Assembly (NCBI GenBank): GCA_036871055.1
Contig: CP141893.1
Location: forward strand, 1,922,001 to 1,986,000
Direction of reading: 5' to 3'
DNA length: 64,000 bases
From: Bisbaumannia sp015645095
GTDB taxonomy: Bacteria > Pseudomonadota > Gammaproteobacteria > Pseudomonadales > Halomonadaceae
Shown: one piece after another, positions 15,761 through 23,982 of the stretch
Numbering within the stretch: the first letter of the stretch is position 1
Layout: every line of letters begins with the position of its first letter
Position numbers and translations under genes: made by a program
Notes under the pieces: model-generated
Databases searched by the model: none
Told to the model about the DNA's origin: nothing
Seen by the model: the letters and a program-made list of their open reading frames with translations, nothing else

Positions 15761-15801
15761 CCGAGGGCAAGCCGGCAGCCCGGACACCGGGAGGCCCTCG
15801 G
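15761..15801 (-). terminator. Branched hairpin after the ATP-grasp ligase gene
   Basis: An outer stem CCGAGGGC/GCCCTCGG encloses an inner stem CCCGG-ACA-CCGGG. It lies 14 nt beyond the stop of the ligase gene and upstream of zur. There is no clear U tract. Confidence 0.45.
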
Positions 15802-15814
15802 TGATGGTGCGGGG

Positions 15815-16822
15815 TTAGGCCGGCACCGCGCCGGGTTCCGGCAGCTCGGAGCGGCGTGCGAAGTGCTGTCGAGCTAAGGCCACCCGCTCGCTGACCGAGG
15901 CCCCGGCCGGCTGTCGCTCGATCAGGTCGAGGCGCCTGCGCAGCCCCTCGCCGTTGGCCATCTGAATGGCCAATCCGGGCCGGGCATTGAGCTCCAGCAG
16001 CATGGGGCCGTGGCGTCGGTCGAGGACCATGTCGGTGCCCAGGTAACCGAGACCGGTCATCTCATAACAGCTGGCGGCCAGGGTCAGCAGGGTATCCCAC
16101 TCGGGGATACGCAGGCTGGCCAACTCGTGCCCGGTATCCGGATGGCTGGCCCGCGGGCGATCGAACTGGACCCCGCGCAGCGCCGTCCCGGTGGCGATAT
16201 CCAGCCCCACCCCCACGGCGCCCTGGTGAAGGTTGGCCTTGCCGTCCGAGGCGGCGGTGGAGAGGCGCATCATCGCCATCACCGGGTAGCCACGGAAGAC
16301 GATCACGCGGATATCCGGCACCCCCTCGTAGGTGTACTCGGTGAGCGACTCTTCGAAATGGATCAGGTCCTCGATCACCGCCACGTCGGGTGAGCCGCCC
16401 AGGGAGTAGAGGCCGGAGAGGATATTGGAGACGTGACGCTCCAGGTCCTCGCGCCCCAGGAGGGCGCCACTGGGCTTGACGTAGGCCTCGCCGGCACGCC
16501 CCTCGATGACCAGGATCCCCTTGCCGCCGCTGCCCTTGGCGGGCTTGATCACGAAACCGGCGCTCCCCGCCACCAGCTCCGCCACCCGCTTGACACCGAA
16601 CTGGGTGGTGACGGTGCCGATCAGCGCCGGGGTGGTGATGCCGTGACGCTCCGCCAGGAGCTTGGTCTGCAGCTTGTCATCCACCAGCGGATAGAGGCGG
16701 CGATCGTTATAGCGGCCGATATAGCGGATATTGCGCCGATTCATGCCGATGATGCCCTTGGCCCTGAGGCGCCCGGGGCGGGTCCAGGCCAGGGCCCAGT
16801 CGAGCAGGCTCTCGGAAGACAT
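15815..16822 (-). CDS. Alpha-L-glutamate-ligase-like ATP-grasp protein (RimK-related)
   Basis: A 335-residue ATP-grasp protein of the RimK-related ligase type. The glycine-rich ATP loop is FVIKPAKGSGGKGILVI near residues 89-105, and the metal-binding end is MLLELNARPGLAIQMAN near residue 280. ATP-grasp ligases activate a carboxylate as acyl-phosphate and join it to an amine, so peptide or amino-acid ligation is the likely chemistry; the substrate is unknown. The start at 16822 is 2 nt after the stop of the upstream membrane-protein gene, whose last codons supply GGAGG. It is the third gene of a three-gene unit with 16825-18330 and 18418-19287. Confidence 0.88.
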   Translation of the reverse strand: MSSESLLDWALAWTRPGRLRAKGIIGMNRRNIRYIGRYNDRRLYPLVDDKLQTKLLAERHGITTPALIGTVTTQFGVKRVAELVAGSAGFVIKPAKGSGGKGILVIEGRAGEAYVKPSGALLGREDLERHVSNILSGLYSLGGSPDVAVIEDLIHFEESLTEYTYEGVPDIRVIVFRGYPVMAMMRLSTAASDGKANLHQGAVGVGLDIATGTALRGVQFDRPRASHPDTGHELASLRIPEWDTLLTLAASCYEMTGLGYLGTDMVLDRRHGPMLLELNARPGLAIQMANGEGLRRRLDLIERQPAGASVSERVALARQHFARRSELPEPGAVPA

Positions 16823-16824
16823 CC

Positions 16825-18330
16825 TCAATCCTCCGCCGCCGGCTTGAAGCGGCGCAGCTCCAGCAGCCGATAGCCGGTGTAGTTACCCGCCAGCAGGATC
16901 AGCGACATCATCACCAACTGCAGTCCCAGGAAGTTGAAGGTGATATGGCGAATCCAGGGGTTGTTCATGGCCAGGTAGGCGAGCACCGCGGTGAGCAGGC
17001 TGCCGCCCCCCTGGATCAGCACCTCCTTGGGGCCTTCCTCCTCCCAGAGGATCGACATCCGCTCGATGGTCCAGGAGAGGATGATCATCGGGAAGAAGGT
17101 GATGGTCAGGCCGGCATTGAGGCCGAAGCGATAGGAGAGCACCGAGAAGATGGAGATGATGGCGATGACCGTGATGATCACCGCCGAGACTCGCGCCACC
17201 AATAGCAGATTGAGGTGAGAGAGGTAGCTACGGATGACCAGGCCCACGGCCACCACCAGCAGGAAGCCGATCAGGCCGGTGAGCAGGCTGGTCTGGATAA
17301 AGGCCAGGGCGATCAGCACCGGCATGAAGGTGCCGGAGGTCTTGATGCCCACCAGGATACGCAGGAACACCACCACCAGGGCACCGATGGGGATCAGCAG
17401 GATGGTCTGGAAGAGCGCCTGCTCCTCCAGGGGGAGGCTATGGATCGAGAAGTTGAGCAGGGTGTCATCGGCCAGCTGGTTACGCACCGCCGAGGCCGCC
17501 GGCTGGTTGTGCGTCAGCATCGAGAAGCTGACCCGGGAGTTGCTGCCCCCCTGCACCTCCAGCACGGCCTGGCCGGCGGTTTCCCAGAGCAGCAGGTCGT
17601 CGGGGCGGCCCTGCTCCCCGGTCTCCGGGTGGAAGATCGCCCATTGATCGCCGTCGAAGACCTGGATCCACGACGAGAGGCTCTGACGGCGGCGCCCATC
17701 CTCCAGGTGCAGCCCGCTGACTTCCCGGGCGGCGATTCCCGCTTCATTGAGCAGGCGAACCAGCAGCGGGGCGCGCTCGAACTGGGTGAGCAGCAGGCGC
17801 GCGTTCTCTCCCTGGCGCTCACCGGACATGTCGCGGATCAGCTCCCGGGCGAAGGTGTGGGGCGAGGCGCTGCGTGCCCAGGCTCGGTCGATCACCTGAC
17901 GGGCCGCGGTGTCGAAGGGGCGCTCCCAGAGGATTTGGCGGGGCAGGGCGGGGGGCACCTGGACGGGGCCGCGGGCGTCGGGGGCCGTCAGCATCTGCAC
18001 GGTGTAGTAGAGCTGCTGGGGACCATTGGCCTCGCGGATGGTCCACTGGGCTCGGCGACCTCCCTGCTCTTCGCGAAATGCCAGACCGTAGCCGGAGGAG
18101 GCGGTATGTTCGGTGAGCAGACGATAGCCCTGCTGATGATCCGGCAGGGCCATGTCGACGATCACCGGCTCGCCGCGGGCGGTGAGGTTGATCTGGGCTT
18201 CGATCTCCCACACCTGGCGCTGCTCACCAGGAAACCAGGGCACATCGAACTGCAGGTGACGGTGCAGGCTGAGGCCGATGCCGGCGAGCATCAGCAGGCT
18301 CACCAGCAGGTAGAAGGGCAGTCGCGACAT
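16825..18330 (-). CDS. Inactive-transglutaminase 7TM membrane protein
   Basis: A 501-residue protein. An N-terminal anchor (residues 4-22) is followed by a soluble, probably periplasmic region (about 25-315) with a transglutaminase-like fold, then about seven membrane segments (about 320-490). The transglutaminase triad appears absent: the Cys region reads GENARLLLTQF and the His/Asp region SSWIQVFDGDQWAIFHPETG, so catalytic Cys and His are missing. This agrees with the family name. It is coupled to the ATP-grasp ligase by a 2-nt gap. The likely role is as a membrane scaffold or peptide-binding component of a peptide-modifying system. Confidence 0.88.
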   Translation of the reverse strand: MSRLPFYLLVSLLMLAGIGLSLHRHLQFDVPWFPGEQRQVWEIEAQINLTARGEPVIVDMALPDHQQGYRLLTEHTASSGYGLAFREEQGGRRAQWTIREANGPQQLYYTVQMLTAPDARGPVQVPPALPRQILWERPFDTAARQVIDRAWARSASPHTFARELIRDMSGERQGENARLLLTQFERAPLLVRLLNEAGIAAREVSGLHLEDGRRRQSLSSWIQVFDGDQWAIFHPETGEQGRPDDLLLWETAGQAVLEVQGGSNSRVSFSMLTHNQPAASAVRNQLADDTLLNFSIHSLPLEEQALFQTILLIPIGALVVVFLRILVGIKTSGTFMPVLIALAFIQTSLLTGLIGFLLVVAVGLVIRSYLSHLNLLLVARVSAVIITVIAIISIFSVLSYRFGLNAGLTITFFPMIILSWTIERMSILWEEEGPKEVLIQGGGSLLTAVLAYLAMNNPWIRHITFNFLGLQLVMMSLILLAGNYTGYRLLELRRFKPAAED

Positions 18331-18417
18331 AGGAGCTTCCTTGTATATCCCGGGCGGCATTGGCCGGCTGAATCACGCGGCAGGCGTCAGGGTGGGGCAC
18401 TTGGCTAGGCGGGCCGC

Positions 18418-19287
18418 CTAGGGATCGCTATCGTCCCGGTCGAGGGCTTCATCGACGGCGGCCTCATCGGCGGGGCGTCCTCCGGGGAATTCCGGCCGCT
18501 GGTGAAGGTAGGTCTCGGCCACGTCGATCACCGCAATATCCATCATGAAGCGGCGCCCCAGCAACACCGGGTAATTGAGGTGGCTGCGATCATTGAGGGT
18601 GAACTCGACCGGCTGACGAATCGGCCCCAGGGTCATCACCAGGCTGACCACCGGGCGTGATTCGCTGCCGGCGGCCTGCAGGATGCGCACCCGCCGCTCC
18701 ACCGGGGCCTCGATCCAGGCATTGCGGATGCCATCGACCACCACGTCATCCTCGGTGAGGCCCAGCTTGAAGCGCACCCAGTTCTGGCCATCCCGCTCGA
18801 AGGGGGTGATCTCCCGGGCGGAGAGGGATGAGGTGTTGGCACCGGAGTCCACCCGCGCCTTGAGGTAGGTGCCGACCTCCGGCAGGCCGATCCACTCGGA
18901 ACGCCCCAGCACCTGCTTGCCTTCCAGTTGCGAGCTGTCGATGCCTTCGCACTGGCTGGCCACCAGGGTCGGTTCCTCGGCGCGCCGGTCCAGGGCCTCC
19001 TGCATCCCGTGCAGGCGATCCCCCAGCACGCGAATGTCGGCCAGCAGGTAGCGCCCCAGTCGCGCCTGGCGATCCTCCCAGTCGAGGCGTGTCTCGCAGC
19101 GCTCCATCAGTCGTGATTCCAGGGAAGCGATACGGGTCTCGAAGGCCTCGGCGCTGACGGGAGGCGGCCCGGGCTCGGGGGTCGGCTGCTGAGCACAGCC
19201 ACCGATCAGGGCTAGGCCAACCCCGGCCAGGCCCAGGCGGGTCGACGAGGAGAGAGACGGGCGTCGAAATCGCGGCAAAGAGAACAT
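18418..19287 (-). CDS. RimB-like retropepsin-fold lipoprotein (so-called ATP-dependent zinc protease family)
   Basis: A 289-residue lipoprotein. The signal sequence ends in the lipobox LIGGC near residue 30. Then come a proline-rich linker, a helical region, and a retropepsin-like domain with the active-site motif VDSGANTSS (D-S-G-A) near residue 152 and the C-terminal strand NYPVLLGRRFM. The family is often labelled ATP-dependent zinc protease, but the motif is that of a single-domain aspartic protease. The start at 19287 gives a proper signal peptide; the 40-codon extension upstream does not. It is the first gene of the cluster; a TTGACA-N16-CATGAT promoter is seen upstream. Confidence 0.85.
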   Translation of the reverse strand: MFSLPRFRRPSLSSSTRLGLAGVGLALIGGCAQQPTPEPGPPPVSAEAFETRIASLESRLMERCETRLDWEDRQARLGRYLLADIRVLGDRLHGMQEALDRRAEEPTLVASQCEGIDSSQLEGKQVLGRSEWIGLPEVGTYLKARVDSGANTSSLSAREITPFERDGQNWVRFKLGLTEDDVVVDGIRNAWIEAPVERRVRILQAAGSESRPVVSLVMTLGPIRQPVEFTLNDRSHLNYPVLLGRRFMMDIAVIDVAETYLHQRPEFPGGRPADEAAVDEALDRDDSDP

Positions 19288-19439
19288 GGGTCGGAAGTGT
19301 GTCCTATGCGGGTCTACCGTTTCGTTGGGGCTGCGATGGATGCGGATAATACGAAGCGCCGGGCGCGGCTGTCCATGCCTGCGCGGGGAGAACGCTCGTG
19401 GAATCACGGGGATGTCGACGTCTCCGAAACGGCGACCAC

Positions 19440-19467
19440 ATCATGACAGAGCGACGAAGCCTGTCAA
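19440..19467 (-). promoter_or_regulatory. Candidate promoter of the retropepsin/transglutaminase/ligase cluster
   Basis: On the minus strand TTGACA (19467-19462) is separated by 16 bp from CATGAT (19445-19440), about 150 bp upstream of the lipoprotein start. The wider 388-bp gap (19288-19675) holds no convincing gene. It also contains a palindrome (19531-19546) and the ectC terminator. Confidence 0.4.
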
Positions 19468-19530
19468 TGCGCCGGGTGAATGCCGGTTAGCGATGGCCTC
19501 GCACGAGACCGCCAAGGACATTCGATTTAA

Positions 19531-19546
19531 CATAATATACATTATG
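19531..19546. promoter_or_regulatory. AT-rich inverted repeat CATAAT-N4-ATTATG
   Basis: A short inverted repeat, CATAATATACATTATG, stands in a locally AT-rich patch between the ectC terminator and the promoter of the retropepsin-like gene. It may be an operator or an alternative promoter. Confidence 0.35.
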
Positions 19547-19621
19547 CGAACTGCTGGTCATGTCATGAGGGGCCAGACATCAAGCCGATGGCATCTGGGC
19601 GTTTGCTGGGCTGGACGCAAT

Positions 19622-19649
19622 ACGCCCCCGGCAGAGCTGCCGGGGGCGC
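19622..19649 (-). terminator. Terminator of the ectoine operon
   Basis: CGCCCCCGGCA pairs with TGCCGGGGGCG around a 4-nt loop, 27 nt beyond the ectC stop. It ends the ectABC transcript. Confidence 0.8.
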
Positions 19650-19675
19650 ATCACTAGCCAAGGTCTGGCGCGACC

Positions 19676-20080
19676 TCAGAGCGGCTGGCTATCGTCGGCC
19701 GGTGCATAGGAGCCATCCTCGCGATGCACTTCCTTGCCGGTCAGGCCCGGGGTGAAGACGCAGGCCAGGTGCATGGTCTTGGAGGCACGCAGCAGGTGCT
19801 CGTCGTGCTGGTCGAGGATATAGATGTCGCCCGGCTTGATCGGCCAGATCTTGCCGTCGGCCAGGGTCTCCACCTCGCCTTCCCCTTCGATGCAGTAGAC
19901 CGCCTCGAAGTGGTGCTTGTAGTGGATATGGGTCTCGGTGCCTTCGTAGATGCGAGTGATATGGAAGGAGCAGTTGCCGCCATCCTCGGCCAGGCTCAGG
20001 CGGGTGCTGTCCCAGTTGCCGTTCTCGGCCTTGACCAGGCGGTCGGTTTGACGGGCTTCTTCAAGATTGCGCACGATCAT
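19676..20080 (-). CDS. ectC: L-ectoine synthase
   Basis: A 134-residue cupin that cyclises N-gamma-acetyl-diaminobutyrate to ectoine, the last step of compatible-solute synthesis. The family start MIVRNLEEARQTDR and the metal-site region HYKHHFEAVYCIEGEGEVE, followed by DQHDEHLLRA, are intact. The length is as expected for the family. It is the third gene of ectABC, 78 bp after ectB; a strong hairpin (20108-20130) lies in that gap. Confidence 0.98.
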   Translation of the reverse strand: MIVRNLEEARQTDRLVKAENGNWDSTRLSLAEDGGNCSFHITRIYEGTETHIHYKHHFEAVYCIEGEGEVETLADGKIWPIKPGDIYILDQHDEHLLRASKTMHLACVFTPGLTGKEVHREDGSYAPADDSQPL

Positions 20081-20107
20081 GGGGTCATCCTCATGCTGAA
20101 ACAGTGA

Positions 20108-20130
20108 CGGGCGCCCTTGCTGGGCGCCCG
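20108..20130 (-). other. Hairpin in the ectB-ectC gap
   Basis: CGGGCGCCC-TTGCT-GGGCGCCCG, a perfect 9-bp stem, lies 28 nt before the ectC start. There is no U tract, so an RNA processing or stability element, or partial attenuation between ectB and ectC, is more likely than full termination. Confidence 0.6.
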
Positions 20131-20158
20131 GATAATATCAGGGGCCTGTTAACGCCGC

Positions 20159-21421
20159 TCAGAAGACCGCCTTGACGCTGGCCTCGATGATCTCGAGGGC
20201 CTCGAGCAGGTCCTCATCGCTGATGGTCAACGGGCACAGACACTTCACCGCCTGACCGTCGTGGCCACTGGTCTCGATCACCAGGCCGCGCTGGAAGGCC
20301 TCGGCGGTGATCTTGTCGGCGCGCTCGCCGCTGCCCACGTCCAGGGCGCGCATCAGGCCGCGACCGCGCTCGGAGGCCGCGATGCCCTTCTCGCCCAGGT
20401 AGTCGGCCAGTTGCTGGAAGCGCTCGGCGACGATGCGCCCCTTGCGCTGGACGTCACGCTCGAGGGTGTCGTCGCTCCAGTAGGTGCGCAGCGCGGCGGC
20501 GGCGGTGACCATCGCCAGGGAGAAGCCCCGGAAGGTGCCGTTGTACTGGCCCGGCTTCCACTTGTCGAGCTCGGGACGCATCAGCACATGGGCGAACGGC
20601 AGCCCATAGCCGGACAGCGACTTGGAGTTGGTCACGATATCCGGAGTGATGCCGGCGTGCTCGAAGCTGAAGAACTTGCCGGTGCGGCCGCAGCCGGCCT
20701 GAATATCGTCGACGATCAGCAGGATCTTGTGGTCGCGGCAGATCTGCTCCAGGCGCTTGAGCCAGTCGAGGCCGGCGGGGTTGATACCGCCCTCCCCCTG
20801 CACCGTCTCGATGATCACCGCGGCGGGCAGGTCCAGGCCACTGGAGTTGTCGCCCAGCAGCTTCTCGAAGTAGTCGAGGGTATCCACCGCCTCGCCCAGG
20901 TAACCGTCGAAGGGCAGGAAGGCGGCGCCCTGGGTCGGAATGCCGCCGGTGGCCTCGCGGAACTTGCGATTGCCGGTGGTGGCCAGGGCGCCCATGGTCA
21001 CGCCATGGAAGCCGTTGGTGAAGGAGATGATGTTATGGCGACCGGTGGCCACCCGCGCCAGGCGAATGGCAGCCTCCACCGCATTGGTGCCGGTCGGGCC
21101 CGGCAGGTGCACCTTGTAGTCCAGGCCGCGCGGCTTGAGGATCACCTCCTCGAGGGCCTCGAGGTAGTCGCGCTTGGCCTCGGTCCACATGTCCAGGCCA
21201 TGGACGATGCCGTCGGAGGCCAGGTAGTCGAGCAGCGCCTGCTTGATCTTGGGGTTGTTGTGGCCGTAGTTGAGGGTACCGGCGCCGGCCAGGAAGTCGA
21301 TGTACTCCTTGCCGTCTTCGGCGGTCAGGCGAGCGCCCTGGGCCTTGGTGAAGACCACCGGAAAAGAGCGCGAATAGGTACGGACTTCCGATTCCATGCG
21401 TTCGAGAATCTGGGTCTGCAT
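20159..21421 (-). CDS. ectB: L-2,4-diaminobutyrate aminotransferase
   Basis: A 420-residue class III PLP aminotransferase converting aspartate semialdehyde to diaminobutyrate with glutamate as amino donor. It carries the PLP lysine in TNSKSLSGYGLP near residue 267, the aspartate of LIVDDIQAGCGRTG, and the family segment GPTGTNAVEAAIRLAR. The start MQTQILERMESEVRTYS matches Halomonas EctB in length. It is the middle gene of ectABC. Confidence 0.98.
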   Translation of the reverse strand: MQTQILERMESEVRTYSRSFPVVFTKAQGARLTAEDGKEYIDFLAGAGTLNYGHNNPKIKQALLDYLASDGIVHGLDMWTEAKRDYLEALEEVILKPRGLDYKVHLPGPTGTNAVEAAIRLARVATGRHNIISFTNGFHGVTMGALATTGNRKFREATGGIPTQGAAFLPFDGYLGEAVDTLDYFEKLLGDNSSGLDLPAAVIIETVQGEGGINPAGLDWLKRLEQICRDHKILLIVDDIQAGCGRTGKFFSFEHAGITPDIVTNSKSLSGYGLPFAHVLMRPELDKWKPGQYNGTFRGFSLAMVTAAAALRTYWSDDTLERDVQRKGRIVAERFQQLADYLGEKGIAASERGRGLMRALDVGSGERADKITAEAFQRGLVIETSGHDGQAVKCLCPLTISDEDLLEALEIIEASVKAVF

Positions 21422-21499
21422 AGGATCTCCTAGCGAATCGAGAAACAATAGGGGGAACGGCGCCGGTCAGGTGGCCGACGCCATCACAAAGACGAGAGC

Positions 21500-22078
21500 T
21501 TAGATATGCGCCGGCTGGAAGGGGCCGATACGCACCAGGTTTTCCGGGTCATGCTCGCCACCGAGCTGGTCGGTGGAGAAGTATTCACGGCTGTTGAGGG
21601 GCGCCTGCCAGCGGTCGGCCAGGCGGGTGAAGAGCCCCCAGGACGCCTCGTTATCCGGCGTGATGGTGGTTTCCAGGTGGCGTACCTCGGCCTGCTCCTC
21701 GCGGCGCATTACCGCCTCGACCAGGCGACGGGCCAGCCCGGTGCCGCGGGCCTTCTCGCCCACCGCCACCTGCCAGAGGAAATAGGTGTCGGGCGCATTG
21801 CTCTTCACGTAGCCGGAGACGAAACCGACGATCTCGCCCTCCTCGTTGGTGGCCACGGCGCAGGTATCGCGGAACTGAGTCGCCAGCAGCAGATAGGCGT
21901 AGGCGGAGTTGACGTCCAGCGGTGGACACGCCTTGACCAGCTCGTAGATGCCCCAGCCATCGTCCGGGTTGGGCTTGCGGATAAACAGCGGTGACTGGGA
22001 GTTGCCCACTACGGCATCGGCCACGCTGGGGCGGGCCAGATCGGCGGAGGGGGTGAAGGGGTGCGTCGATACGTTCAT
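21500..22078 (-). CDS. ectA: L-2,4-diaminobutyrate N-acetyltransferase
   Basis: A 192-residue GNAT enzyme that acetylates diaminobutyrate. The acetyl-CoA loop lies in VAVGEKARGTGLARRLVEAV near residue 115. The N-terminus is MNVSTHPFTPSADLARPS, and the ending ENLVRIGPFQ is typical of Halomonas EctA. It is the first gene of the operon. Its 300-bp upstream region holds a promoter-like pair with a 16-bp perfect palindrome in it (22112-22140). Confidence 0.98.
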   Translation of the reverse strand: MNVSTHPFTPSADLARPSVADAVVGNSQSPLFIRKPNPDDGWGIYELVKACPPLDVNSAYAYLLLATQFRDTCAVATNEEGEIVGFVSGYVKSNAPDTYFLWQVAVGEKARGTGLARRLVEAVMRREEQAEVRHLETTITPDNEASWGLFTRLADRWQAPLNSREYFSTDQLGGEHDPENLVRIGPFQPAHI

Positions 22079-22095
22079 GGTTATAGTTCGCTATT

Positions 22096-22140
22096 GGCGA
22101 ATTCGCCCAATACGATAACAAGGATTTATGCATAAATCAA
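22096..22140 (-). promoter_or_regulatory. ectA promoter region with palindromes
   Basis: Reading towards ectA, TTGATT (22140-22135) and TATCGT (22117-22112) are 17 bp apart. The perfect 16-bp palindrome GATTTATGCATAAATC (22123-22138) fills the spacer and overlaps the -35. A second perfect palindrome, GGCGAATTCGCC (22096-22107), lies between the -10 and the start codon. The rest of the gap up to 22307 shows no gene. Confidence 0.5.
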
Positions 22141-22307
22141 AACGGCCCTTATCATCGTCGGGTTTATCCATAATCCGTGGTTATGATCGCTTTGCAGCGC
22201 CGTTGCCCTTCTGAGTTTAGCCCATCGGCGGCGGGCCACTTCGGCACTCGTCGGCCGCGTAAGCGGTGAGCCAACGCTTGCCGGGGCCTGGGCTGAACCA
22301 AAACGCC

Positions 22308-22335
22308 GAAGGCCATCCCGCGAGGGATGGCCTTC
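22308..22335 (-). terminator. Terminator of gor
   Basis: GAAGGCCATCCC-GCGA-GGGATGGCCTTC, a perfect 12-bp stem, lies 44 nt beyond the gor stop. Confidence 0.75.
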
Positions 22336-22378
22336 AGGATGCCGGCGGCGGATGACGCCGAAGTGACGATTCGATGCG

Positions 22379-23749
22379 TTATTCGGGATAACGACGGCTG
22401 ACGCTGCGCAGGGTGACGAACTCCTCGGCGCCGGTGGGGTGAATGCCGACGGTGGCGTCGAAGGCCGCCTTGGTCAGGCCGGCGCGCACGGCGATGGCAA
22501 TGCCCTGGATCACCTCGCCGGCCTCCTCGCCCACCATATGGGCCCCCACCACCACGTCGCTCTCGTCATCGACGATCAGCTTCATCAGGCAGCGCTCCTC
22601 GCTGCCGGAGAGGGTGTGCTTCATGGGCCGGAAGTCGGTGCGATAGACGCGGATGGCGCCGCACTGCTCCCGGGCCACCTCCTCGGAGAGGCCAACGGTG
22701 CCGATATTGGGGTGACAGAAGACCGCGGTGGCGATCTTGTCGTACTCCAGCGGCTTGGGGGTACCCTCGCCGAAGTGGGCCTGGACCATCTGCATCGCCT
22801 CGGCGAGCGCCACCGGGGTCAGCTCGGGGCCACCGATGATATCGCCCAGGGCCAGGACGGAAGGCACCGAGGTTTCGAAACGCTCGTTGACCTTGAGGGT
22901 CCCGTCGTCGTTGAGCTCGACACCCAGCGCGTCCAGGCCCAGGCCGGCCAGGTTGGGCTTGCGTCCGGTGGCCGCCAGCACGGCATCCACTTCGAGCACC
23001 TCACCGCTGGTGAGCATCACCTTGAGGACCTCGCCCTCCTTGTCGATGCGCTCGATATTGGTCTCGAAATGCAGGTTGACGCCCTTCTTGGCCATCTCGT
23101 CCCGGGTGAATTCGCGTACCTCGTTGTCGAAGCCGCGCAGGAACAGGTCGCCCCGGTAGACCAGATGGGTCTCGCTGCCCAGGCCATTGAAGATACTGGC
23201 GAACTCCACGGCGATATAGCCGCCGCCGAGGACCAGGAAACGCTGGGGGAAGGCCTCCAGGTCGAAGACCCGGTTGGAGTCCAGGGCGTGCTCCTTGCCG
23301 GGAAAGTCCGGCACCCAGGGCCAGCCACCGGTGGCCACCAGGATCTTCTCGGCGCTGAGGGTCTCGCCGGCGACCTCCACGCGATGGGCATCGAGCACCC
23401 TGGCGCGGCCGTTGATCAGGCGCACGCCGGCGCCTTCCAGCAGGCGGCCATAGATGCCGTTGAGGCGCTTGATCTCTTCGATCTTGTTGTCGCGCAGGGT
23501 CGCCCAGTCGAAGCGCGGCGCCTCGGGCAACGTCCAGCCGAAGCCGGCACTGTCCTCGAAGGCATCATGAAAATGGGCCGCATAGGAGTAGAGTTTCTTG
23601 GGGACGCAACCCACGTTGACGCAGGTCCCCCCCAGGTAGCGATCCTCGGCGACGGCCACCCGGGCGCCGGTGGCCGCGGCGGTACGGGCGGCACGCACGC
23701 CGCCGGAACCGGCGCCGATGACGAAGAGGTCATAATCGAACTGGGACAC
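22379..23749 (-). CDS. gor: Glutathione-disulfide reductase
   Basis: A 456-residue flavoprotein that reduces GSSG with NADPH. The FAD motif GAGSGGVRAARTAA is at the N-terminus. The redox disulfide is in GGTCVNVGCVPKKLYSY near residues 39-54, the NADPH motif is VLGGGYIAVEFA, and the C-terminal His-Glu is in VGIHPTGAEEFVTLR. The GTG at 23749 is chosen because AGGAG lies 7-8 nt before it and it gives the family length; the longer form (GTG at 23797) has no ribosome site. An OxyR-like site lies 80 bp upstream. Confidence 0.95.
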   Translation of the reverse strand: MSQFDYDLFVIGAGSGGVRAARTAAATGARVAVAEDRYLGGTCVNVGCVPKKLYSYAAHFHDAFEDSAGFGWTLPEAPRFDWATLRDNKIEEIKRLNGIYGRLLEGAGVRLINGRARVLDAHRVEVAGETLSAEKILVATGGWPWVPDFPGKEHALDSNRVFDLEAFPQRFLVLGGGYIAVEFASIFNGLGSETHLVYRGDLFLRGFDNEVREFTRDEMAKKGVNLHFETNIERIDKEGEVLKVMLTSGEVLEVDAVLAATGRKPNLAGLGLDALGVELNDDGTLKVNERFETSVPSVLALGDIIGGPELTPVALAEAMQMVQAHFGEGTPKPLEYDKIATAVFCHPNIGTVGLSEEVAREQCGAIRVYRTDFRPMKHTLSGSEERCLMKLIVDDESDVVVGAHMVGEEAGEVIQGIAIAVRAGLTKAAFDATVGIHPTGAEEFVTLRSVSRRYPE

Positions 23750-23828
23750 GAAATTCTCCTGAAGCCTTGGGTCGTCGATGATGGGGGATGATACCACCGG
23801 GGCTCCGGCTTGACAGGGCCTCGGATAG

Positions 23829-23854
23829 ATAGTCGATAACTATCAATGTGATAG
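23829..23854. promoter_or_regulatory. OxyR-type binding site upstream of gor
   Basis: ATAG-N7-CTAT-N7-ATAG is present with exact OxyR spacing. The fourth quarter-site (expected CTAT at 23862) is GGAG. Three of four elements are perfect, and gor is a classical OxyR target. The site is about 80 bp before the gor start and 128 bp before the divergent carbonic anhydrase gene. Confidence 0.55.
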
Positions 23855-23982
23855 CCCTGTCGGAGCGAACCGTCCATTGGCATTTCTTCGACCCGACGCC
23901 CCTCTGTGGCGCCAGGCGCGTTACACTGCAACCCCGATCGTGCCCATCGCGGCGCGCCATCCGCTCAACTCAGACCTGACGA

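Noticed and set aside
19286..19657. 123-codon + strand frame in the gap between the retropepsin-like gene and ectC
   Set aside because: It has no recognisable domain, runs over a promoter, a palindrome and the ectC terminator, and has no convincing ribosome site.
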